Positions 7,505 to 12,965 of a stretch of 12,965 bases of DNA are shown here, piece by piece. Position 1 is the first letter of the stretch. Each line of letters begins with the position of its first letter. The DNA is taken from contig JBCDCC010000057.1 of the NCBI GenBank assembly GCA_039182435.1, forward strand, positions 1 to 12,965. The letters run 5' to 3'. The notes under the pieces were generated by a model, which saw only the letters and a list, made by a program, of their open reading frames with translations, was not told where the DNA came from and did not search any database. The DNA is from JBCCKC01 sp039182435 (GTDB lineage Bacteria > Verrucomicrobiota > Verrucomicrobiia > Opitutales > Coraliomargaritaceae). A program made the translations under genes and the position numbers.

Positions 7505-8239
7505 TTAGGCGCGGGGCTTGGGCACAATGGAGGAGATGCCGCCGTCGATGACAAAAGTCTGACCTGTCACGAGGCGGGCGGCGTCGGAGACAAGCCATGC
7601 GGCGAGGCTGGCCACTTCTTCGGCTCCTATAATATCGCCGAGTGGGTGCATGCGTTTGGAGATCTCGAGTGCTTGCTCGCTACCGATGATCGGCTTGGCG
7701 AGCGGTGTGCGGGTGAGACTCGGTGCGATGGCGTTGATGCGGAGGCCGCGTGGTGCGTAGGTCGCAGCGGCGGAGCGAACCATGGCTTCGATGCCGCCTT
7801 TGGCCGCGGCGATGGCTTCGTGGTTGGCGAGCCCTGTTTGTGCGGCGGCGGTGCTAAAGAAGAGGCAACTGCCGGCGCCTTGTTTCTGCATCAGCTTGGT
7901 CGCGGCGCGAAGCGCATAGAAGGCGGTGCTGAGATTTTGCAAGATGATAGCCTCAAAATCAGCGGGTGGTGTGAGGTGTGCCGGTTTGAGATAAATTGAG
8001 CCGATGGCGTGAATGTAGGCGTCGATGCGTCCTTCCTGCGTTTGCACCTCGTTTAAATAGGCCGCGAGCGCATCTGGCTGGGTGGCGTCAAGTGTCGCGG
8101 AGTCTTCGAGATCTGATTCACTTCGGGCGTATCCGAGAACGCGATGGCCGTTGGCCCGGAGTTGCTCGGCGAGTGCGGAGCCAATGCCTCCGGTGAGTCC
8201 ACCGATGACGACGATTTTTTGCCCTTCATTCTGATTCAT
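7505..8239 (-). CDS. SDR-family oxidoreductase-like protein lacking catalytic tyrosine
   Basis: The 244-residue protein has the short-chain dehydrogenase/reductase fold. The dinucleotide-binding motif GGLTGGIG (13-20) follows the first strand, HAIGS (77-81) stands where NNAG is usual, Asn102 lies in the QNLS helix, and Ser129 ends the LFFST strand. The C-terminal cofactor segment is RINAIAPSLTRTPL (167-180), and VTGQTFVIDGG (224-234) closes the fold. The YxxxK catalytic pair is altered: Lys147 (AAAKGG) is present, but position 143 is Ile where Tyr is expected, in ANHEAIAAAKGG. Either catalysis uses another residue or the protein binds NAD(P) without classical SDR chemistry. I recall this HEAIAAAK variant in other SDRs, so it is probably a true subfamily. 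It is divergent from valS and 13 nt upstream of the chalcone-isomerase-like gene. Confidence 0.88.
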   Translation of the reverse strand: MNQNEGQKIVVIGGLTGGIGSALAEQLRANGHRVLGYARSESDLEDSATLDATQPDALAAYLNEVQTQEGRIDAYIHAIGSIYLKPAHLTPPADFEAIILQNLSTAFYALRAATKLMQKQGAGSCLFFSTAAAQTGLANHEAIAAAKGGIEAMVRSAAATYAPRGLRINAIAPSLTRTPLAKPIIGSEQALEISKRMHPLGDIIGAEEVASLAAWLVSDAARLVTGQTFVIDGGISSIVPKPRA

Positions 8240-8277
8240 ACTGAATAAACGAGGATGGAGGCCAAAGATTACAGGGT

Positions 8278-8295
8278 GCTTTCTTGCTTGAAAGC
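8278..8295. repeat. Inverted repeat in the SDR-valS divergent intergenic region
   Basis: GCTTTC (8278-8283) and GAAAGC (8290-8295) are perfect inverted arms around TTGCTT. The region 8240-8339 must hold the promoters of both divergent genes, so the repeat is well placed for an operator. On the plus strand a GATACT sequence lies just beyond it, but no convincing -35/-10 pair is seen on either strand. Confidence 0.3.
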
Positions 8296-8339
8296 CTGAT
8301 ACTGAGCGGCAGCTTAGCCCTTTCTAATTTTTTGCTCCT

Positions 8340-11078
8340 ATGTCTGAGATCGCTAAAGTCTACGCACCACAAGAAGTCGAACAACGCTGGTATGCGAACT
8401 GGCTGGAGGCTGGATGCTTTAAAGCGGTGGCCGATTCGGAGCGTGAGCCTTATGCGATCATGATCCCGCCCCCGAACGTTACCGGGATGCTCCATATGGG
8501 GCACGTGCTGGATAACACCCTTCAAGATATTTTTGTGCGTCGCGCCCGCCTAGAGGGTAAAGCGGTGCTCTGGCAGCCAGGAACGGACCACGCAGGAATC
8601 GCAACTCAGACTAAAGTAGAGAAGCAGCTGCGTGAATCGACCGGGCAGACAAAGTATGACTTGGGCCGCGAAGCCTTTCTGGAAAAGGTGCAGGCCTTTC
8701 GGGAAGAGTCGGGCGGCGTGATTTTGAACCAGTTGCAGAAGCTGGGGGCGTCTTGTGACTGGGATCGCACGAGTTTCACGCTGGACGCGGACTATTCCAA
8801 TGCGGTGCTTCAGGCCTTCGTTTCCTTCTACAAGCGAGGCTATATCTACCGTGGCCAGCGGATGGTCAACTGGTGCCCGGCGACGCAAACTGCGATCTCT
8901 GACGAAGAGGTCAACATGAAGCCCCAGAATGGCTTCTTCTTTAAAATGCGTTACGAACTTGTCGAGCCGGACGCTGAACGCACGCACCTGGAGATTTCCA
9001 CGACTCGTCCGGAGACTTTGATGGGCGACTCAGCTGTGGCGGTGCATCCGGAAGACGAGCGTTACAAACACTTGATTGGCAAGATGGTCTGGCGGCCCTT
9101 CCCGAAGGCGGAGATCCCGATTATAGGAGATGAATATGTGGACCGCGAATTCGGCACTGGTTGCCTGAAGGTGACGCCTGCCCACGATAAGAATGACTTC
9201 GAGATCGGTCAGCGCCATGGGCTACCGATGATTGAGGTGATTGATGCGGACGGTCGCCTGAACGCTCTTGCCGGGGAGGAATTCGTGGGAATGGATCGCT
9301 TTAAGGCTCGCAAAGAGGCCGCCAACAAGCTGGAAGCGATGGGCCTGTTGATCGAACGTGAGCCCTATGAGAATACGGTCGGCTTCTCGGAGCGAGGTGA
9401 TGTGCCGATCGAGCCGCGTCTGTCCGAGCAGTGGTTCCTGAAATACCCGAAGGTAGAGGAGGCGAAGCGTGCGGTTGAAAACGGCACAATCAAATTTCAC
9501 CCGGATCGTTGGAAGAAGACCTACCTGCATTGGCTGAACGGCATCCAGGATTGGTGCATTAGCCGTCAGCTCTGGTGGGGGCACCGAATCCCTGTCTGGT
9601 ATAAAAAGGGCATCGAGCGTGCGCAGCTCGATTTTGCCGACCCCGAGCATGTCCATGTATCGGTCGAGGGACCGGCGGATTCTGAAAATTGGGAGCAGGA
9701 AGACGATGTTTTGGACACCTGGGCCTCCTCCTATCTCTGGCCGATGGCGAATCTCGGCTGGCCTGAGCCGAGTGAGGCGCAACAAAAGGAGCTCGATTTT
9801 TGGTATCCGACTTCAACTTTGGTCACCGGATTCGATATTATTTTCTTCTGGGTCGCGCGCATGATCATGGCGGGCTTGGAGCTCTACGGAGATGATGCGG
9901 AGACACTCTCCGACGAGGAAATTGCCAAGCGCATCCCATTCAAGAATGTTTTTATTCATGGCCTGATACGTGATGAGAAAGGCCGGAAGATGTCGAAGTC
10001 GCTCGGTAATTCGCCCGATCCGCTCGACTTGATTGAGAAATTTGGTGCGGACGGCCTCCGCTTCGGAATCTGCAACATCGCACCTTCCGGCTCCGACATT
10101 CTCTTCTCCGAAGAGCGCATCCAAATCGGCCGTCATTTCTGCAACAAGCTCTGGAATGCAGTGCGCTTCCGCCAGATGAGCGGCCCGATGAGTGATAACT
10201 CGAGCTTGGAGGCGATTCTTGGCCGGATTGACACGAGTGTATTTGATGACTACGACCACTGGGTCCTCGGGCGTTTGATCGAGGTGACCGCAGAGCTGGA
10301 GAAGTGTTTTGCCGACTACGAAGTCGCTCCGCTCACGCACTTGATTTACGCCTTCTTCTGGGGAGACTTCTGCGACTGGTATGTCGAAGCCTCAAAGGGC
10401 AAATTGAAAGCCGAAGAGGCGGTGCGAGACAACTGCTTGGCGATCCAGGATCTGGTGATCCGTCAAATCTTACAGCTGGCTAACCCGATCATGCCGCATA
10501 TCACGGAGGAGCTCTGGAAGGGACTCGGTTATGATGCTGCGGCACCCTACATCCAGAATACCAAGCTAACGCCGGCAGCAGATTTGCGCAAGGCGCTGGT
10601 AGTTGATTTGAGTGCGGTCGAGCGGGTCGTGAATCTTCAGGAATTGATATCGCAGGCCCGTGCGGCCAAGGCCCAATACAACTTGGCCAATAAGCGTGAT
10701 GTCAGTTTCTTCTATGGAGCGGAGGGCGAGGCAGCGAAAGTGGTCTCCGAAAACTTATCCATCATCCAGACCTTAGCAGGTGTGGCCTCTTTAGAGCCTT
10801 TGGGAGAGAAGAGTGCTGATGGTCTGCCGGCGGTGGTTACTCCACTCGGTTCGCTCTATCTGGATCTGAGCAGCAGTATCGATGTCGAAGCGGAGAAAGC
10901 GCGGCTGACCAAGGAGCTGGCTAAACTCAATAAGCTCGTGGCAGCCGGAGAAGGGAAACTTAAGAATCCTAAGTTCGTCTCCAGTGCGCCAGAGAAAGTG
11001 GTGAAAGGCGCCCGTAAACAACTCGCCGAGACAACCGAGAAGCGCGACGAAACCCAGCGGATTCTAGAATCCCTTTAG
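8340..11078 (+). CDS. valS: Valyl-tRNA synthetase
   Basis: The 912-residue class Ia enzyme charges tRNA-Val with valine and edits mis-activated threonine. The HIGH-type signature is PPPNVTGMLHMGH (43-55). The CP1 editing domain includes TTRPETLMGDSAVAVHPED (221-239) and GTGCLKVTPAHDKNDF (272-287). WCISRQLWWGHRIPVWY (405-421) is the typical ValRS/IleRS tryptophan-rich stretch. The second signature KMSKS is at 550-554 with catalytic Lys550. The anticodon-binding domain begins near CNKLWNAVRF (601-610). A C-terminal coiled-coil arm (848-912, DVEAEKARLTKELAKLNKLV onward) is diagnostic of ValRS over IleRS/LeuRS. Length is standard. No Shine-Dalgarno motif precedes the ATG; the leader is TTTCTAATTTTTTGCTCCT. 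The stop overlaps the convergent eamA gene by 15 nt and no terminator lies between them. No T-box leader is seen. Confidence 0.98.
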   Translation: MSEIAKVYAPQEVEQRWYANWLEAGCFKAVADSEREPYAIMIPPPNVTGMLHMGHVLDNTLQDIFVRRARLEGKAVLWQPGTDHAGIATQTKVEKQLRESTGQTKYDLGREAFLEKVQAFREESGGVILNQLQKLGASCDWDRTSFTLDADYSNAVLQAFVSFYKRGYIYRGQRMVNWCPATQTAISDEEVNMKPQNGFFFKMRYELVEPDAERTHLEISTTRPETLMGDSAVAVHPEDERYKHLIGKMVWRPFPKAEIPIIGDEYVDREFGTGCLKVTPAHDKNDFEIGQRHGLPMIEVIDADGRLNALAGEEFVGMDRFKARKEAANKLEAMGLLIEREPYENTVGFSERGDVPIEPRLSEQWFLKYPKVEEAKRAVENGTIKFHPDRWKKTYLHWLNGIQDWCISRQLWWGHRIPVWYKKGIERAQLDFADPEHVHVSVEGPADSENWEQEDDVLDTWASSYLWPMANLGWPEPSEAQQKELDFWYPTSTLVTGFDIIFFWVARMIMAGLELYGDDAETLSDEEIAKRIPFKNVFIHGLIRDEKGRKMSKSLGNSPDPLDLIEKFGADGLRFGICNIAPSGSDILFSEERIQIGRHFCNKLWNAVRFRQMSGPMSDNSSLEAILGRIDTSVFDDYDHWVLGRLIEVTAELEKCFADYEVAPLTHLIYAFFWGDFCDWYVEASKGKLKAEEAVRDNCLAIQDLVIRQILQLANPIMPHITEELWKGLGYDAAAPYIQNTKLTPAADLRKALVVDLSAVERVVNLQELISQARAAKAQYNLANKRDVSFFYGAEGEAAKVVSENLSIIQTLAGVASLEPLGEKSADGLPAVVTPLGSLYLDLSSSIDVEAEKARLTKELAKLNKLVAAGEGKLKNPKFVSSAPEKVVKGARKQLAETTEKRDETQRILESL

Positions 11079-11942
11079 TCCAGTCTTACGTTGTCCGAGC
11101 CAGACGGCGAGGCCGATTAATAGGGATCCGCACATTAGACGGATCATGCCTTCGCTCGTAGTGCTGGCAGCTTCCTTGAACACAAATAAGGACACTAGGA
11201 TCGCCAGAGGAACGACGACATTATTAAACGCGCCCAAGGTGCCAATGGAGGCATGTGTGGCGCTTTTGTTCCAGAGAAAGAACCCCAGACCCGAGGCGAT
11301 TGCTCCGAGATAGAGCAGCACTTTCCATTGATCTAAGGTAATCGAGATACCCTTCCAGTCGACGAAGATGGTAGAGCTGATCAGTGCGAAGACAAAACCG
11401 CCCAGATAGAGCAACGCGAACGCATCCTGATCGCAGAGGCTTTGATGAGTTTTCTTCCAGCGGCGGTAGTATACTTGGCCGAACGCGAAGGCGAGCCCAG
11501 CTACTTGCATGAGGCCAAAGCCGAGCCAGATGTTTCCTTCACTTGAGGTGCCACTTCCTGCTTTGATTACGCCTGCTCCGGCTACGGATAGCATGGCGGC
11601 GAAAAGGTAGCTTGGGTTAAAGCGTCGCGCGCCGAAATCAGCAATCAGCACGACGTAGACTGGAGTCATGATACTGAAGAGCGCGACTAAGTGAGACGGA
11701 ATGAATTGGTAGGCCTTGATATAGCAGACATACATTAGCCCAAATTGCACTGCGCCGTTCAATGTGAGCATGATACGGTCTGCCCAATTGATTCGGCTCA
11801 ACTTAAGGAACGGAGTAAAGAGAGCCATTGCGATGCCGAGGCGGATCGTGGCAACTGCGATGGAATCGATTCCGCTCAAATACTTGCCGGTCAGCCCAAA
11901 AGAGAAAGACCAAATCAGTGAGACGATGAGCAGGTAGATCAT
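11064..11942 (-). CDS. EamA/DMT-family inner-membrane transporter
   Basis: The 292-residue protein has about ten hydrophobic segments (roughly 2-18, 27-47, 57-77, 84-102, 111-126, 138-158, 173-195, 206-223, 235-255, 265-284), arranged as two tandem EamA repeats. The first opens MIYLLIVSLIWSFSFGLTGK with the family 'a..WG' style start. The second contains GAFNNVVVPLAILVSLFVFKE (237-257), the usual 'n.vPl.a.l....f.E' helix. The C-terminus is basic (GQRKTGLKGF), as expected for a cytoplasmic tail. The superfamily moves metabolites such as amino acids, nucleotides or carboxylates, usually by exchange or efflux; the substrate here is unknown. The start codon lies only 13 nt beyond a strong terminator, with a weak AGGT at -9 to -6. 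The 3' end overlaps valS by 15 nt. A gene start further downstream would cut into TM1. Confidence 0.9.
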   Translation of the reverse strand: MIYLLIVSLIWSFSFGLTGKYLSGIDSIAVATIRLGIAMALFTPFLKLSRINWADRIMLTLNGAVQFGLMYVCYIKAYQFIPSHLVALFSIMTPVYVVLIADFGARRFNPSYLFAAMLSVAGAGVIKAGSGTSSEGNIWLGFGLMQVAGLAFAFGQVYYRRWKKTHQSLCDQDAFALLYLGGFVFALISSTIFVDWKGISITLDQWKVLLYLGAIASGLGFFLWNKSATHASIGTLGAFNNVVVPLAILVSLFVFKEAASTTSEGMIRLMCGSLLIGLAVWLGQRKTGLKGF

Positions 11943-11955
11943 GATGACCTGACAT

Positions 11956-11981
11956 AAAAAACCCCGGCGAACCGGGGTTTT
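11956..11981 (-). terminator. Strong intrinsic terminator after FecR-domain gene
   Basis: A perfect 10-bp stem (11958-11967 with 11972-11981) closes a TTCG tetraloop on the minus strand and is followed by six T residues (A run 11956-11961 on plus). The stem is AAAACCCCGG/CCGGGGTTTT. The symmetry gives only a T4 tail on the plus strand. It ends the fecR-like transcript but lies just upstream of the eamA start codon at 11942. Confidence 0.93.
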
Positions 11982-12011
11982 GAAAGTTATTTATTTCGTT
12001 CAGCTCGAAGC

Positions 12012-12806
12012 TTATGTCCCCGGACCTTCAGGGCTGACGATGATCACACTCGGATCTTCCGGAGTGAGGACTGGAGTCGGCAGTGGGATGACTACAGTTG
12101 TTTGATCGGACGGGAAATAATCTTGGATTGCATTCACGATTTCTTCGTAGTTTGGATCGTTGCGGTTGAGGCGAACGACGACGAAGTTGAGTGAATCGAT
12201 TGCTTTGCGGATTTTTTTACCTCCACTAAATCTATATTCGGAGCCACTCCCTACGATGCCACCGATAAGGTCAATGAGTCCGCCACGGTTACGAATGATG
12301 AGGGCAAGCTCACCAGTGCCTGGGTTATATTTAAGTTGAACGGTCCAGATCGTGCCGCGGATGGCTGCAGTGCCGAGGGCTGTTTCGATATTGAAGTTGG
12401 AGCCGGGCTTCAGCTTCTTCACGTGGCCGGAAACTGTGCCATAGTTGAGCTCAAGCATTGTCTGAGACTTGCTTGGGTCGGCTTCGAGCTGCTCGTAAGT
12501 CTTGCCACCACCGAATGCTTCTTGGTCAAGCTCGCGGATCGTGAGGCTGGAGTTTTCTTCGAGCTCTGCAGTGGAGCCGTTGGAAAAGACGAATGATGCG
12601 GAGCTGAGTGCGGTGGCTGAAATGTCGTCGCCTTGCTTGACGATGTCGCCAACTTTAAGTGCGCGCTCGGGCCCGGATGCAGGGTAGAGTGTGACGGTGC
12701 CAGTGACTGCGGTCACTTTTGCGGATGCGAGCTCGGCAGCGACTGAGGTGACTGCGGTTAGTGTCAAGAGCCCTGCGAGGAGAAAGAATGATCGAAAAAG
12801 TTTCAT
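12012..12806 (-). CDS. FecR-domain exported protein
   Basis: The 264-residue protein has a clear Sec signal peptide (MKLFRSFFLLAGLLTLTAVTS then VAA, likely cut after Ala24). A FecR domain spans about 28-155. It includes VTAVTGTVTLYPASGPERAL (31-50), LKVGDIVKQGDDISATALSS (50-69), FVFSNGSTAELEENSSLTI (72-90) and the hallmark FNIETALGTAAIRGTIW (138-154). In TonB systems FecR is an inner-membrane anti-sigma regulator, but stand-alone exported FecR proteins without a cytoplasmic sigma-binding part, like this one, are common and of unknown function. Residues 156-210 carry a Gly-rich segment (GGLIDLIGGIVGSGS). The tail from 241 is Pro-rich (PLPTPVLTPEDP), possibly surface-exposed or cell-wall associated. 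No FecI, TonB receptor or transmembrane anchor is nearby. It ends in a strong terminator, so it is probably monocistronic. No Shine-Dalgarno precedes the ATG. Confidence 0.85.
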   Translation of the reverse strand: MKLFRSFFLLAGLLTLTAVTSVAAELASAKVTAVTGTVTLYPASGPERALKVGDIVKQGDDISATALSSASFVFSNGSTAELEENSSLTIRELDQEAFGGGKTYEQLEADPSKSQTMLELNYGTVSGHVKKLKPGSNFNIETALGTAAIRGTIWTVQLKYNPGTGELALIIRNRGGLIDLIGGIVGSGSEYRFSGGKKIRKAIDSLNFVVVRLNRNDPNYEEIVNAIQDYFPSDQTTVVIPLPTPVLTPEDPSVIIVSPEGPGT

Positions 12807-12859
12807 GGCGGGTATTTGTGTTCAGTGATTGCTGAGTATCAAACACTATTTCTTTGCTC

Positions 12860-12872
12860 GCTTGATTCAAGC
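12860..12872. repeat. Palindrome in the upstream region of the FecR-domain gene
   Basis: GCTTGATTCAAGC is an inverted repeat with 6-bp arms around one central T, 54 nt upstream of the fecR-like ATG. It could be an operator. On the plus strand TTTTT follows it, so as RNA it could also be a small weak terminator for plus-strand transcripts. Confidence 0.3.
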
Positions 12873-12934
12873 TTTTTCAGGCGATCCAAGGAAAAGGGTT
12901 TCTAGATCTCTGTTATTCTGGCTGCTTAGAGGCC

Positions 12935-12950
12935 AATTCTTCGAAGAATT
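12935..12950. repeat. Perfect 16-bp palindrome near the right edge
   Basis: AATTCTTCGAAGAATT reads identically on both strands. It lies about 130 nt upstream of the FecR-domain gene in a stretch with no gene visible (12807-12965). Perfect symmetry suggests a dimeric-regulator site, though AT-rich palindromes of this size also arise by chance. The region to the right is outside the window. Confidence 0.3.
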
Positions 12951-12965
12951 TAGGAAAAGTTTTAC

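Noticed and set aside
7492..7554. Alternative upstream start for the chalcone-isomerase-like protein at 7554
   Set aside because: It overlaps the SDR coding end and buries a good signal peptide 21 residues inside the protein.
9222..10340. Minus-strand open frames of 187 and 175 residues inside valS
   Set aside because: Antisense shadows of an essential, full-length valS; no domains seen.

Overview
The window looks like ordinary chromosomal DNA from a free-living Gram-negative bacterium. It has moderately high GC, exported and lipoprotein signal peptides, and a DUF6607 lipoprotein, a FecR-domain protein and a chalcone-isomerase-like exported protein, all families of outer-membrane bacteria. 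My best guess is Verrucomicrobiota (Opitutae/Puniceicoccales type). That rests on the overall flavour of the proteins and on the near-absence of Shine-Dalgarno motifs, not on a marker gene, so it is only moderately secure.

Layout. (1) 1-1025, minus: a small YkoF-like thiamine/HMP-binding protein followed by a family 2 glycosyltransferase that runs off the left edge. (2) 1206-3004, plus: a two-gene unit of a DUF6607 lipoprotein and a divergent nitroreductase-like protein, preceded by a leader with a T9-tailed stem-loop. (3) 3005-3374: a non-coding gap with a perfect palindrome, traces of a decayed reading frame, and a strong terminator for the next operon. (4) 8239-3375, minus: SDR oxidoreductase, chalcone-isomerase-like exported protein, then pdhA, pdhB and pdhC (pyruvate dehydrogenase E1 alpha, E1 beta and E2). 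(5) 8340-11078, plus: valS. (6) 12806-11064, minus: a FecR-domain exported protein, a textbook terminator, then an EamA-type (DMT) transporter whose 3' end overlaps valS.

How the genes work together. pdhABC encode the E1 heterotetramer and the acetyltransferase core that convert pyruvate to acetyl-CoA; no E3 (lpd) gene is in the window. SDR and the chalcone-isomerase-like gene lie head-to-tail upstream of pdhA and may be partly co-transcribed with it, with a possible internal promoter before pdhA. The other genes are not obviously linked in function.

I found no mobile element, CRISPR array, tRNA, rRNA or recognisable riboswitch class. No clear defence or biosynthetic system is visible. The least ordinary points are the DUF6607/nitroreductase pair and its structured leader, an SDR lacking the catalytic tyrosine, a strong terminator only 13 nt before the eamA start codon, related AT-rich sequences in both pdh intercistronic gaps, and the general lack of Shine-Dalgarno sequences.
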